A stretch of 64,000 nucleotides of DNA from Afipia massiliensis (GCF_001006325.2 NZ_LBIA02000001.1:2853501-2917500), one strand, 5' to 3'. Counted from the stretch's first letter, positions 26,884-36,624 are shown. Notes: generated from the sequence alone by a model not told the origin. Program-made: numbers and translations.

Positions 26884-28047
26884 ATGAGATCTGTCGAACT
26901 TAGGATGCTGCGTATTTTGAACATTGGGCTCGATCGTGATATCCTTCACGCCGGTGAAGCTCAGGATCGTCAGAAAATTTATGCACAAGCGCTTCCCGCA
27001 TCGATATCGCATATCGTCAAAGCCTCGCCGGATACATCACCTGCGAGGATAGAAGTTTCCAAGGATATCGTGGTCTTTCCATGCCCTGTGAGGCATTGGT
27101 CGTTGTTCGTTCCTGCCGCAATCCGGCGTGGTTCGGAGATTCTTCGCAGTCATCGCTTCGATATCATTCAGGTTCAAGAACCTTTCATATCTGGCTTAGC
27201 TGGCGCGTGGCTATCACGGAGGTTCAATATTCCGCTCGTGGTTGGCATTTTCAGCGATGAAATTGACAATCCAGTCTGGGTTCGCGCGCATATCGCTAAT
27301 CGCGCTGCAAACATCGTCGGTAAGCGCGTTTTAAGAGCAGCTGCAGCCGTTCGATGCGACAGCCAAATTGTCGCGAAGAAAGTGGCATCGACTGGGCAGA
27401 AGAACGTTCAGTACGTTCCCTTTCTGATTACTCACGCTGATCGATTTCTTGAACCTCATGCAGCAGCCCAAGGCATCAGGACGCAGTTGCTTCAGGGTAG
27501 CGCCGGTCCCCTGTTGCTAACAGTTGCGCGTCTGGAGCCGGAAAAAAACATCGATCTGTCGTTGCGATCATTTGCTGAGACCTTGAAGCGCTTTCCTGAA
27601 GCAGTGTTCTCGATTGTCGGAGACGGCAGTTGCCGAGGGGACCTTGAAGCATTGGCGCTGCAGCTTGCGAAGGGGCGGGTCCGTTTTCTGGGCCGGGTCG
27701 CGAATGCCGATGTTGCCGCATTCTATCAGGCGGCCGATTTGACATTACTAAGCTCGACGCGCGAGAGCGCTGCTCGAATTTTGTTCGAATCGCTTTTGGC
27801 GGGAACGCCGATTCTGACAACGGATACAGCGGGCGTGCATGAGGTCGTTCAGGACGGAGAAACCGGCAGGGTCATCGCGCTTGGGGATGAAGCGGGATTT
27901 ACAAATGCGCTTGTTGAACTTTGCGCTGCCCCTGAGCGTCTCGCGCTCATGGGTGCCGAGGGAAGGGCGCGAACGGCGAAGATTGTAACGCTGGATGGCG
28001 TTATTGAAGGACTCCGGTTGGTTTATAAAATGGCGCTCGCTGCGTGA
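26884..28047 (+). CDS. GT4-family glycosyltransferase
   Basis: A 387-residue GT-B enzyme with LLTVARLEPEKNIDLSLRSF and an EX7E site in TRESAARILFESLLAGTPI, where the residues between the two Glu differ from the usual EGFG form but keep the spacing. The ATG at 26905 (MLRILNIG) may be the true start, because the family motif begins there. It overlaps the following gene as GTGA. Donor and acceptor are unknown. Confidence 0.85.
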   Translation: MRSVELRMLRILNIGLDRDILHAGEAQDRQKIYAQALPASISHIVKASPDTSPARIEVSKDIVVFPCPVRHWSLFVPAAIRRGSEILRSHRFDIIQVQEPFISGLAGAWLSRRFNIPLVVGIFSDEIDNPVWVRAHIANRAANIVGKRVLRAAAAVRCDSQIVAKKVASTGQKNVQYVPFLITHADRFLEPHAAAQGIRTQLLQGSAGPLLLTVARLEPEKNIDLSLRSFAETLKRFPEAVFSIVGDGSCRGDLEALALQLAKGRVRFLGRVANADVAAFYQAADLTLLSSTRESAARILFESLLAGTPILTTDTAGVHEVVQDGETGRVIALGDEAGFTNALVELCAAPERLALMGAEGRARTAKIVTLDGVIEGLRLVYKMALAA

Positions 28048-29120
28048 ATCTACTGATGTTCAATCTTGCGGTCGATGCCGAGCATGTCACCCTCGGGTTT
28101 GGGCTGAAATGGATCGAGGCGCTTTCGCGACGGTTTACACATATCGATATCGTGACGATGACCGCAGGCAAGTTCTCTCTGCCGAAGAATGTGACTGTCT
28201 GGTCTGTCGGTCGGGAAAAGGGCTATCCGGAGTGGCTACGAGCGCTTCGTTTTTATTGGATCGCGGTTCGTATTCTTATGCGGCGGCGGATCGATGTGGT
28301 TTTCACGCACATGATCCCGGTGTTCGCAATTCTTTTTTGGCCGGTTGCAAAACTGACGGGGTTAAAAAATCTGCTGTGGTATGCGCACGGAACCGTCACT
28401 CCTACCTTGAAGGTCGCTCACAGGCTTGTGGACCGAGTGGTTTCATCAACGCCGGAAGGATTTCGGATCGTTTCCGACAAGGTGACGTTCATAGGCCAAG
28501 GTATCGACAGTTCACTTTATCTTCCTCGGCGACGGACGCCGAGCACGATCCTGCGGATTGTTACTGTCGGGCGGATTTCCTCTAGCAAGGGATTGCACAT
28601 TCTCGTAGAGGCGCTCCAGGGCTTGAACTCCGCGATGCCTTGGCAGCTAACAATTGTAGGAGATGCTACAAACGATGATGAGCGTCGATATGCAGCGGAA
28701 CTTCGGCAGCAGGTAAATCTTGGATGCTCTGAGAACATTGTTTTCGCGGGGCGGCTTGAGCCGGGTCGCATCGCGGAGGAACTGGCCGCTGCGGATGTTT
28801 TTGTGAATCTCAGCGCTACGGGAAGTCTGGACAAGGCAATTGTCGAAGCAATGGCGAGTGGCTGTCCGGTTCTGAGTAGCAACGATGCATTCTGTGCCAT
28901 CGCACGCGAGGCAGGTTTTTCCGACTGTATCGTTCAACGTGACGGAGGAAGTCTCACGGTTGGGCTGGAGCATTTCTCGAAACTGGATCAGGGCGCTCGT
29001 TGGACAATAGCCGAACGTCAGTCCGAAATCGCACTGCGGGAACACAGCCTCGAGGGACTCATGGACCGGCTTTATGCAAACCTACAAAAATGCGCTCCGA
29101 AAGGCGATAGGGCATCATGA
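28044..29120 (+). CDS. GT4-family glycosyltransferase, GSLDK subtype
   Basis: A 358-residue GT-B enzyme that starts with GTG inside the upstream stop (GTGA). The donor domain starts at VTVGRISSSKGLHILVEAL. In the EX7E region it reads ATGSLDKAIVEAMASGCPV: the first Glu is replaced by Gly, while the second is kept. This form occurs in a recognised GT4 subgroup, so the enzyme is probably active. It is coupled to the acetyltransferase gene downstream by ATGA. Confidence 0.85.
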   Translation: MNLLMFNLAVDAEHVTLGFGLKWIEALSRRFTHIDIVTMTAGKFSLPKNVTVWSVGREKGYPEWLRALRFYWIAVRILMRRRIDVVFTHMIPVFAILFWPVAKLTGLKNLLWYAHGTVTPTLKVAHRLVDRVVSSTPEGFRIVSDKVTFIGQGIDSSLYLPRRRTPSTILRIVTVGRISSSKGLHILVEALQGLNSAMPWQLTIVGDATNDDERRYAAELRQQVNLGCSENIVFAGRLEPGRIAEELAAADVFVNLSATGSLDKAIVEAMASGCPVLSSNDAFCAIAREAGFSDCIVQRDGGSLTVGLEHFSKLDQGARWTIAERQSEIALREHSLEGLMDRLYANLQKCAPKGDRAS

Positions 29121-29704
29121 TCGCTGCTTGGGTTGTTCGTGCTGTATCCGCGATCGCCTTTGTGCTGCTACTGCCGCTGCTCGCATGGTCAAGACTGCCA
29201 CTCCGTGAATTCAGTACTTTCACTGCACCGAGTCAGTTGCTTGCGTTTATTCCCGGCTATACCGGGATATTGCTTCGGCGAGTCTGGTATAAATGCACGC
29301 TGCAGCGGTGCGGTGACAATCTCACGGTAGATTGGTTGGGCGTCATCAGGCTTCGGCAAAGCAAAGTCGGACATCGTTGCACGTTTGGTGTCGGTGCATG
29401 GGTCGGATGGGTGGATGTCGGAGACGACGTTATGACCGGCAACGGCGTGACGTTGCTTAGTGGTGCCGGTCAACATAGTTTCTCCGACTTGACTCGGCCA
29501 ATGCGAGAGCAGTTCGGAGAAAAGCGCCAATTGGTGGTCGGCAACGACGTCTGGATTGGCGCCAACGCGACCATTTTGGCTGATGTCAGTTCCGGAACCG
29601 TTGTCGGTGCTGGAAGCATCGTCACCAAAACATTTCCTGAGGGAAACATCATCGCAGGAAATCCTGCAAAAATCTTGTCTCGGCGCGAGAGGAACAGCGC
29701 GTGA
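29117..29704 (+). CDS. Hexapeptide-repeat acyltransferase (LbetaH, WbbJ-like)
   Basis: A 195-residue protein with one N-terminal membrane helix followed by imperfect hexapeptide repeats (VGDDVMTGNGVTLLSG, VGNDVWIGANATILADV, VVGAGSIVTKTF) that form a left-handed beta helix. The catalytic His is probably in GAGQHSF, and the end AGNPAKIL is the usual C-terminal motif of sugar O-acetyltransferases. It probably acetylates a sugar of the glycan at the membrane. It has 4-bp overlaps on both sides. Confidence 0.85.
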   Translation: MIAAWVVRAVSAIAFVLLLPLLAWSRLPLREFSTFTAPSQLLAFIPGYTGILLRRVWYKCTLQRCGDNLTVDWLGVIRLRQSKVGHRCTFGVGAWVGWVDVGDDVMTGNGVTLLSGAGQHSFSDLTRPMREQFGEKRQLVVGNDVWIGANATILADVSSGTVVGAGSIVTKTFPEGNIIAGNPAKILSRRERNSA

Positions 29705-30303
29705 TCGATCTTATCTATCACAAATACAAGCTCACCAACGCAGCTCTTCGCGATAACATCGCTAGCGTACTGGATGTCGGCTGTCGTGATGCCATTCTGA
29801 AGAAGTCTCTTCGTGCCGACATTTCTTACTCCGGGCTCGATCTGTTTCCTGGTCCGGATGTCGATCATGTTGGGAACGCGGAGGAGGGGCTACCATTCCC
29901 CGACGGCGCATATGATGCCGTTATCGCGCTGGATTTGTTGGAGCATACCAACAACATCTGGTTTGTTTATGATGAGCTTATGCGCGTTGCGCGTCATCAG
30001 GTGATTGTTCTTTTGCCAAATGCTTACCATTGGTCGTTTCGTCTACAGTACCTTCGCGGCCGAGAGATGGGTAAATACGTGCTGCCAACCGAGCCCATTC
30101 TCGATCGTCATCGTTGGTTGCTGTCCCAGACTTCAGCTCGACGCTTCTGTGAAGCCAGGGCGAAGGAGAAGGGATGGCGTTTGACAGAGAAAATTTTGTT
30201 CGGTAGCCGCCGTACCGCACTGATCGATCTGGCGCTTAGTCCTATCTCAAAGAATCTGGCGACATGGTCGACGATATTTTTTCTCGATAAGCCGCAACAA
30301 TGA
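29701..30303 (+). CDS. Class I SAM-dependent methyltransferase
   Basis: A 200-residue protein starting with GTG in a GTGA overlap. The SAM-binding motif I is SVLDVGCRDAIL, followed by an acidic Asp in SGLDLFPGPD and motif ALDLLEH, a Rossmann-type methyltransferase layout with a longer C-terminal part. In this setting a sugar or lipid-linked oligosaccharide is the plausible substrate. The terminal residues are rich in hydrophobics and may touch the membrane. Confidence 0.78.
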   Translation: MIDLIYHKYKLTNAALRDNIASVLDVGCRDAILKKSLRADISYSGLDLFPGPDVDHVGNAEEGLPFPDGAYDAVIALDLLEHTNNIWFVYDELMRVARHQVIVLLPNAYHWSFRLQYLRGREMGKYVLPTEPILDRHRWLLSQTSARRFCEARAKEKGWRLTEKILFGSRRTALIDLALSPISKNLATWSTIFFLDKPQQ

Positions 30304-30343
30304 CTACCACTTGTATCATGTTCTGTTCAAAGGAAACTGAAGT

Positions 30344-31558
30344 ATGAACGGGCACATTCCGTTCGCAAAGCCTTGCATTGGCGAGGAGGAAATCGCAGCT
30401 GTAGTGGAGACGATGCGAAGCGGTTGGCTCACCACTGGGCCGAAGACGCGTGAATTCGAAGAGGCGTTTGCGGCGGCGGTCGGCTCGCGACATGCGCTTG
30501 CCGTGAACTCGGCGACCGCCGGGCTTCATCTCGCAATCGAGGCTGCGGGTGTTCAGGCGGGTGATGCAGTCTTCACTCCGGTCTGGACATTTACCGCTTC
30601 GGCGGAAGTTGCCCGCTATCTGGGTGCTCATCCTGTTTTTGTAGATATCGACGCCGCCACTCTGAACATTGATCCGTCTCGGTTGCAGGAAGCAATTGTC
30701 AGATTGGAGCAGGCGAGAAAATGGCGGCCTAAGGCGGTCATGCCGGTTCATTTTGCCGGCCAAGCTTGCCGAATGGATGCCATTGTTGAACTTGCCCTAG
30801 ATAAAGATCTGAAAGTGATTGAGGACGCGGCGCACGCTTTCCCAACAACGGTTTCGTCGCGTTCAATGCTTAACCCCTCGTCGGTTCGTCGGAGCATTGG
30901 CACCGTTGGAGACGCGACGGTTTTCTCGTTCTATGCGACCAAGACGCTCGCGACGGGTGAGGGTGGGATGGTCACGACCGAGGATGATGCGCTCGCGGAA
31001 CGTGTGCGTGTCATGAGACTTCACGGCATCAGCCGGGATGTTTGGAATCGCTACACGTCGGATAAGCCATCCTGGTACTATGAAATCATAGCGCCGGGAT
31101 TTAAGTATAATTTCACAGACATAGCCGCGTCTATTGGACTGGAGCAACTCCGTAAGTCTCAGATTTTTCAGAAGCGGCGCGAAGAAATCGCTGCCATCTA
31201 TACCGCAGGGTTGGCAGGTCAGTCTGCATTCGAGTGTCCCATCACTGCGGACGGCAATGACGTTCATGCCTGGCATCTTTATGTTTTGCGGCTGAATCTC
31301 GATCAGTTCAGCATCGATCGCGATCGATTCATTGACGAAATGGCATCTCGCGGCGTGAGTTGCTCCGTTCATTTCATCCCGCTTCATATGCAACCATATT
31401 GGCGCGATACTTACGGGCTTGAGATGGCTCAATTTCCAGTCGCGTCACGAGAGTTCGCGCGTGTTGTCTCTTTGCCAATATATCCCGGAATGACGAATGC
31501 AATGGTAGAGCGGATTGTTGCCACACTGGTCGATGTGGCGACGAAATATAGGCGGTGA
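30344..31558 (+). CDS. DegT/DnrJ/EryC1/StrS-family sugar aminotransferase
   Basis: A 404-residue PLP enzyme that transfers an amino group to a keto sugar nucleotide. Lys200 in FYATKTLATGEGG is the Schiff-base lysine and Asp161 in IEDAAHAF contacts the PLP ring; the N-terminal segment IPFAKPCIGEEEI is typical of 4-aminotransferases such as those making 4-amino-4,6-dideoxy sugars. The 4-keto substrate could come from the WbpM-like dehydratase upstream. The adjacent acetyltransferase could N-acetylate the product. Confidence 0.9.
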   Translation: MNGHIPFAKPCIGEEEIAAVVETMRSGWLTTGPKTREFEEAFAAAVGSRHALAVNSATAGLHLAIEAAGVQAGDAVFTPVWTFTASAEVARYLGAHPVFVDIDAATLNIDPSRLQEAIVRLEQARKWRPKAVMPVHFAGQACRMDAIVELALDKDLKVIEDAAHAFPTTVSSRSMLNPSSVRRSIGTVGDATVFSFYATKTLATGEGGMVTTEDDALAERVRVMRLHGISRDVWNRYTSDKPSWYYEIIAPGFKYNFTDIAASIGLEQLRKSQIFQKRREEIAAIYTAGLAGQSAFECPITADGNDVHAWHLYVLRLNLDQFSIDRDRFIDEMASRGVSCSVHFIPLHMQPYWRDTYGLEMAQFPVASREFARVVSLPIYPGMTNAMVERIVATLVDVATKYRR

Positions 31559-31606
31559 ATTGTTTCTGGGGGTAATTCTTGTTGTTGTATGAAGTAAGGT
31601 GATGCG

Positions 31607-32332
31607 ATGAAACGCATGTTTGTGCGCAGAGCGCAGCAAGTGTTGGCGCGGGCAGGATTTGAACTCCGCAGAGTTCGGCATGGATACAGCATGCTGCCTA
31701 AAATTCCCGACGGTCCGCCGAAGGCAATCCTCGATATTGGAGCGAACTCCGGGCAATTCGCGCGCAAGGTGCGATCAGTTCTTCCTGACTGTGTCATTCA
31801 CTCGTTTGAGCCGTTGCCGGGCCCCTTCGCAGAACTGAAATCCTGGGCAGATCAATCTCAGAATGTTCATTGCCACAATATTGCTTTAGGCGATCAGGCA
31901 GGACGGGCTCTCATTCACACGGGAAGCTATACGCCAGCTTCGTCTCTGATGTCCGCCGCCACGAGACTCAAGCTTTCAATGCCACACGTCGTTCCTGATC
32001 GAGAGCAACAGATCGAAGTGATGACGCTCGACTGTTGGTTTGAACTACAGAGTATTCCGAGACCATTCGTGGTGAAGATGGACGTTCAAGGCTATGAGAT
32101 GAAAGTTATCGCTGGCGGGCAAAAGGCAATTAGCGAGGCTGCCGCAGTATTCACCGAACTTTCATTCATCGAACTTTACGAGGGACAACCGTTAGCCACG
32201 GATATTCTGATTGCCCTTCGAGAATGTGGTTTCGAAATGGCCGATATTTATGACGTCAGCCGCGATCCAGGGTCTAACTTCGGCTTCCAATTCGATGCTT
32301 TGTTTTTCCCTCGCCGGTTTGTCAAGGGTTGA
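31607..32332 (+). CDS. FkbM-family methyltransferase
   Basis: A 241-residue SAM-dependent methyltransferase of the FkbM type. Motif I is ILDIGANSGQFARKV, and the family signatures FVVKMDVQGYEMKVIAGG and TELSFIELYEG are present. FkbM enzymes usually O-methylate sugars or polyketides; in glycan clusters they make O-methyl sugars that may cap or decorate chains. It is followed by a GT4 gene overlapping its stop. A second FkbM gene lies 2.4 kb downstream. Confidence 0.87.
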   Translation: MKRMFVRRAQQVLARAGFELRRVRHGYSMLPKIPDGPPKAILDIGANSGQFARKVRSVLPDCVIHSFEPLPGPFAELKSWADQSQNVHCHNIALGDQAGRALIHTGSYTPASSLMSAATRLKLSMPHVVPDREQQIEVMTLDCWFELQSIPRPFVVKMDVQGYEMKVIAGGQKAISEAAAVFTELSFIELYEGQPLATDILIALRECGFEMADIYDVSRDPGSNFGFQFDALFFPRRFVKG

Positions 32333-32340
32333 AGCCGGCT

Positions 32341-33519
32341 GTGGTCAACTCCCCCATTATCCAACCGATTATGCTGCAGCAGCATCCCGCATATCGAACG
32401 CAGATCGAACTGCTTCGAACAGAATTCCCGGGACGTATCGCTGCTACAAAACCCCCAGACAAATGGGAGCATGAACGGTGGCGGTCGAATGGTTTCGCGC
32501 AAAAATTACGACACTATGCCAGCCGCTTAGACGTTCTCAATTTGGATAAAAATGAGATCGCATACGTTTCGGGTTCACTCAGGCCGACGATGTATCGATT
32601 GCTTGGGCGTGCGTGGTCGGCGTATTTGGATATCGATGACCCGCTTTCATTGTATAAGAACGGCGGGCGAAACAGTCTCAAGGGTGGCGAACTGCGAGAT
32701 ACTGCGCAAAGCTTGCTCCGCTATCTGGACACCACGCATATAAGTTTTTGGAGCGACATCCAGCTTGGCAACTTTCTTGCCAATTTCCACGCTGACGAAA
32801 CGGCCGAATTTCTCGCCACCAATCGCCTATCGGTTCTGCCTCCGGCCATCGTTCCTCAGGTAGATGCGAGCAACATTGGTGCAGATCAGCGATTGCGATG
32901 CCTTAGTATTGCGAGCGGTAAATTCTGGCACAAGGGCGTTCCGGATACCATTGCTGCCGTCGATCGGCTGGCTGCTAGCGGCGTGCCGATTAGTCTGACA
33001 ATTGTAGGTGCTGACATTCCCAGCGATTGGCGATCCTTTATTGAATCGCGGGTTTGCTTAAAATTACACACGAAGTTATCGCGTGAAGGTCTCAATGACC
33101 TGATGCGAAACCACGACGTCTTGGTATTCCCGTCTCATCATGACACTTACGGGTGGGTGTTGCTCGAAGCAAAGAGTTTCGGCTTGCCTGCAGTTGCGAC
33201 TGATTTCTACAGCAGGCCGGAAATTGTCCGCAATGAGATTGACGGGTTGCTCGTGCGTGATCCTTTCGTCAATCCCTTTTTACCGATTGGGCCAGCGCCA
33301 TACGCAGCGGCCCATTTGAGTGTTTCGCAGGGGAATGTTCGGGTGGGCCGGTTTCTTGCGGCATACATCGATGATCTTGCGAATGCGCTTGGCAGACTGG
33401 CCTCGGACAGAGAACTTCTGAAGCGCCTGGGCGCCGCCGCTTTAGCGAGTGTGCAGCAGACATCTAAGTTCGGTGCGGCGACGCGCATTGCGCGACTTTC
33501 ACCATACTTAACGGCATGA
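32341..33519 (+). CDS. GT4-like glycosyltransferase, divergent
   Basis: About 392 residues. The C-terminal half has GT-B features: LRCLSIASGKFWHKGVPDTIAAVDRL and HHDTYGWVLLEAKSFGLPAVATD, with Asp in place of the first Glu of EX7E. The N-terminal half matches no GT4 opening I know, so the acceptor domain is divergent. The start is unclear: a TTG at 32329 would overlap the previous stop (TTGA), the GTG at 32341 lies 12 nt after AAGGG, and the first ATG is at 32371. It overlaps the next gene as ATGA. Confidence 0.72.
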   Translation: MVNSPIIQPIMLQQHPAYRTQIELLRTEFPGRIAATKPPDKWEHERWRSNGFAQKLRHYASRLDVLNLDKNEIAYVSGSLRPTMYRLLGRAWSAYLDIDDPLSLYKNGGRNSLKGGELRDTAQSLLRYLDTTHISFWSDIQLGNFLANFHADETAEFLATNRLSVLPPAIVPQVDASNIGADQRLRCLSIASGKFWHKGVPDTIAAVDRLAASGVPISLTIVGADIPSDWRSFIESRVCLKLHTKLSREGLNDLMRNHDVLVFPSHHDTYGWVLLEAKSFGLPAVATDFYSRPEIVRNEIDGLLVRDPFVNPFLPIGPAPYAAAHLSVSQGNVRVGRFLAAYIDDLANALGRLASDRELLKRLGAAALASVQQTSKFGAATRIARLSPYLTA

Positions 33520-34679
33520 ACCTGCCGACGCGCGAGTCGTTGTATCTGTTGCTGTTTATCGGCAATCAGGCGCTTGCTGTTTTTACGACGATTCTTTTCA
33601 TTCGCTTCGGAAAGGACGCTTTCACGCTTACCTGGTGTCTCGGGGTTCTATTGACCTTGGGTTGGGGTAATGCGGGATATGGTCTGCTAGATCCCTCGTT
33701 TGCTGCACGTATTTGGAGCGCGCGGGTTGCTGAAGGCCTCAGGATTGCCGTCCGCTTGCTAATGCTTAGCGTGATGGGTTTCGCGCTGATCTGCATTGTT
33801 CCCTGGTCAAGGGAGAGGATCATTGAACTCGCCGGTCTTTCGGTTGAATGGACGGTGCTTTTCGTTCTTATCGGTTTCGTACGTGCATTCGCGCAGGTCT
33901 TGAACACATACACTCTTCGGCAGGGTCATCATGCCGGGGCCTTGATGTGGCAGATTGTGGGGAGGCTTGCCGAGATTGGTGTGGTTCTTCTGGCTTGTTA
34001 CTTGAGGCAACCCTCTCTGCTCATTGCCGCGTGGCTGGCCTATCCCATCAGTCAGCTTATGATTTTTTTCCGGGAGCGGAAAGTATATGAGACGTTGCCA
34101 GTCGTGACGCAGAGCTCACGCGACTCTGGCCGCGCTGCCTGGATTGTATCGGTGGTTGGTCGCATTTTTGAAATTGTCTTGCCTACGATCTGGCTTCGTG
34201 TCGCAGGCGATGCGGTTTTTGTAGCATATCGATCGATTGCCGCTGCACTTTCTAACAGCGTGCTTTTGCCGCGTTACTGGTATGTGATTGTTTCGCCCGA
34301 CAAAAAGTCGCAAAGCAACATTCTTCTGCCGGTAGTGGTCGTGATCGCTTCGCTGCTAATCGCGGCAATGTTCCAGATTGTGACCGATGCTGTATCTCAT
34401 GATCTTTTGCTGCTTTCGCTCGGACCACTGGTTCTCAACAGCGCTTTCATGCCTTTCGTTTCCCGTTGGCGTCAGCAGTGCCTTTTGCGCGGGCACGTCC
34501 TTCCACCTGCTTTTGCGGCTATCGCGGGTTGTCTCGGGGAAATCGCCCTTCTTCTATTGCTGAGGTACATCTTCTCGGTGCCGACCGGTTTGCTGATTCT
34601 AGCCCACGCAGGGCTTTCGCTCAGTGTCCCGGTTTTGCATCTTGCCATGAAGCGACGCGAGAAATCGGCTTTTGCCTGA
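33516..34679 (+). CDS. Polytopic membrane protein, possible Wzx-type flippase
   Basis: A 387-residue, very hydrophobic protein with about ten to twelve predicted helices and few conserved polar motifs. It is in the only position in this operon where a repeat-unit flippase would be expected, and its size and layout suit the MOP/Wzx group, but I see no diagnostic motif. It might also be a small polymerase. It starts in an ATGA overlap with the glycosyltransferase gene before it. Inference rests mainly on context. Confidence 0.6.
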   Translation: MNLPTRESLYLLLFIGNQALAVFTTILFIRFGKDAFTLTWCLGVLLTLGWGNAGYGLLDPSFAARIWSARVAEGLRIAVRLLMLSVMGFALICIVPWSRERIIELAGLSVEWTVLFVLIGFVRAFAQVLNTYTLRQGHHAGALMWQIVGRLAEIGVVLLACYLRQPSLLIAAWLAYPISQLMIFFRERKVYETLPVVTQSSRDSGRAAWIVSVVGRIFEIVLPTIWLRVAGDAVFVAYRSIAAALSNSVLLPRYWYVIVSPDKKSQSNILLPVVVVIASLLIAAMFQIVTDAVSHDLLLLSLGPLVLNSAFMPFVSRWRQQCLLRGHVLPPAFAAIAGCLGEIALLLLLRYIFSVPTGLLILAHAGLSLSVPVLHLAMKRREKSAFA

Positions 34680-34753
34680 GGTCGGACCGGCATACGGCTT
34701 CAACTTTCCACGACCCACATCTTGTCTGCCTTAACTTCGCTCAGGGGAACGAC

Positions 34754-35482
34754 GTGATTCATAATCTGATAAAACGCATCCGAATTCGGTTGATGAAAAA
34801 ATACAACGTGCCCGCGTCGTATGTGCAGGGCGTGCCACTTTACGCGCAAGGGCGTGAAGACGTGTATTTGCTGCGCCTTTTCGGGCGCAATTATAAAGGT
34901 TTCTATGTCGATGTAGGCGCCAACAACGGAGTACTGGTTAGTAATACTTATTCACTTTATCGCCTTGGCTGGCGGGGCGTTTGCCTTGAACCAAATCCAG
35001 ATGCGTATGCTGAGCTAAAGAGAGTTCGCGGAGAAGACATTTGTCTCAATGTCGGAGCAGGGTCGGAACCTGGGTCGTTGCAGCTGACATGGAAAACGGG
35101 ATTGACGGAGGGGTCGACATTGCAGGCCGTTGCCCCGGACGGCCGCCGTTCAGCCGCTGTAGAAGTTAAACCTCTGACGGACATTCTGCGCGCAAGCAAT
35201 GCGCCAACCAAGTTCGATGTTCTCTCGATTGACGTCGAGGGGGTCGAAATTGAAGTAATGAAAGGGCTCGATTGGAATACCTATCGACCACATCTCATTA
35301 TTCTTGAATACAACAGCGGCGGAAAACTGAATACCGAAGCGGTTGAATTTGCGATGGCGATTGGTTACCGGCCGATTGTCATCAATCGCTGGAATGTCAT
35401 TCTATCCAACGACTGGGAGAATGACATTCTGCGCACCCATATTGGGCAGGACTGGTTTCAGTTTGATCGCTCGATCCTGTGA
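34754..35482 (+). CDS. FkbM-family methyltransferase
   Basis: A 242-residue protein whose core reads QGREDVYLLRLF, FYVDVGANNGVLVSNTYSLY (motif I), CLEPNPDAYAEL and LSIDVEGVEIEVMKGLDW, the FkbM pattern. The GTG at 34754 is selected because AGGGGA lies 5 nt before it and the family core starts about 30 residues later; the frame runs open for 96 codons upstream over the end of the membrane-protein gene, which is not credible coding. The two FkbM genes are not obvious duplicates of each other. Confidence 0.85.
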   Translation: MIHNLIKRIRIRLMKKYNVPASYVQGVPLYAQGREDVYLLRLFGRNYKGFYVDVGANNGVLVSNTYSLYRLGWRGVCLEPNPDAYAELKRVRGEDICLNVGAGSEPGSLQLTWKTGLTEGSTLQAVAPDGRRSAAVEVKPLTDILRASNAPTKFDVLSIDVEGVEIEVMKGLDWNTYRPHLIILEYNSGGKLNTEAVEFAMAIGYRPIVINRWNVILSNDWENDILRTHIGQDWFQFDRSIL

Positions 35483-35508
35483 CATTCACTTCAGGCTGGA
35501 GGATTTGA

Positions 35509-36624
35509 GTGCGGATACTTCACGTCATCACGACAGTAAATCGCGGTGGTGCCGAGAACCATTTGGTTGATTTGTGCCGAGGCCAGGTGTCGGCCGGGCA
35601 CCAGGTAGCGGTGGCTTACTTGAAGGGCGATCACTACTGGCGCGCAGAGCTTGAACGAATGGGCGTTCGTGTCGAGTTTCTTGGTCTTAAGAGATATGGA
35701 GAATTGGCGCCGATTTCTCGGCTGCGCCGGATGATGTGTGCGTTTAATCCGGATGTCGTTCATGCGCATATGCCGCCAGCGGAACTTTACACCCGGCTAG
35801 CCTTGGCAGTTTCTCCTGCAAGACGACCAGCCTTCGTCATCAGCAAGCACAACGATGAGCCGTTCTTCCGCGGGCCCGGGCACAAAATTTTGGGAGCCTG
35901 GGTTGCGAAGCGGGCGGACGCAATTATCGCGATTTCGGATGCTGTCAATCGCTACACCCGTGAGGGACTCGGTACTTCAAGGGCAATAATAAGGACAGTC
36001 CATTACGGCATTAATCCCGAGCCTTTTCAGGCGATCAGCGCAGACGATGCCGTGGCGGTTCGCGAGGCCTGGCATATTCCACGAGATGCATGGGTGATGG
36101 GCACGGTGGCGAGATTGGTCCCTCAAAAGGCACTGCACGTCCTGATTGAGGGCTATGCGCATTATCGTACCCAGGCTACCCGACCATCGCGTCTGGTTTT
36201 AGTGGGGCGTGGGCCACTTGAGCATGAGTTGAAAGCCCGGGCTCAGGAATTGGGTGTCGCTAACGAGATAGTGTGGGCAGGATTTCGGGAAGACATTCCT
36301 GCCGTCATGAGAGCCTTTGACCTGTTTGCGCTAACGTCCTCCTATGAAGGCTTTGGTCTCGTTTTGCTTGAAGCTATGTCTGCAGCGAAGCCTGTACTTG
36401 CGACGAAGGTAAGCGCAATTCCGGAAATAGTGAAAGACAACGAAACTGGTCTTCTATGTCAACCGGGTGACGCGCATTCAGTCGCATCCGCGCTCGTAAA
36501 GTTTGAATCCGCCAGGATGCGCGCAATAATGGGAGATGCAGGGCTGCAACGCACTCAAACATCATTCACGCTCGCTCGCATGAATTCCGAAATTGAGAGT
36601 TTGTATCGAATGAGTATCGCATGA
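35509..36624 (+). CDS. GT4-family glycosyltransferase
   Basis: A 371-residue GT-B enzyme with a canonical donor domain: GTVARLVPQKALHVLIEGY and SSYEGFGLVLLEAMSAAKPVLATKVS with both Glu of EX7E. The N terminus ILHVITTVNRGGAENHLVDL is typical of GT4 enzymes of O-antigen loci. The GTG start has a strong GGAGG at 35498-35502. It is coupled to the methyltransferase gene that follows by an ATGA overlap. Confidence 0.9.
   Translation: MRILHVITTVNRGGAENHLVDLCRGQVSAGHQVAVAYLKGDHYWRAELERMGVRVEFLGLKRYGELAPISRLRRMMCAFNPDVVHAHMPPAELYTRLALAVSPARRPAFVISKHNDEPFFRGPGHKILGAWVAKRADAIIAISDAVNRYTREGLGTSRAIIRTVHYGINPEPFQAISADDAVAVREAWHIPRDAWVMGTVARLVPQKALHVLIEGYAHYRTQATRPSRLVLVGRGPLEHELKARAQELGVANEIVWAGFREDIPAVMRAFDLFALTSSYEGFGLVLLEAMSAAKPVLATKVSAIPEIVKDNETGLLCQPGDAHSVASALVKFESARMRAIMGDAGLQRTQTSFTLARMNSEIESLYRMSIA

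Noticed and set aside
34466-34753. N-terminal extension of the second FkbM gene
   Set aside because: It overlaps the end of the membrane-protein gene, and a strong AGGGGA site supports the GTG at 34754.
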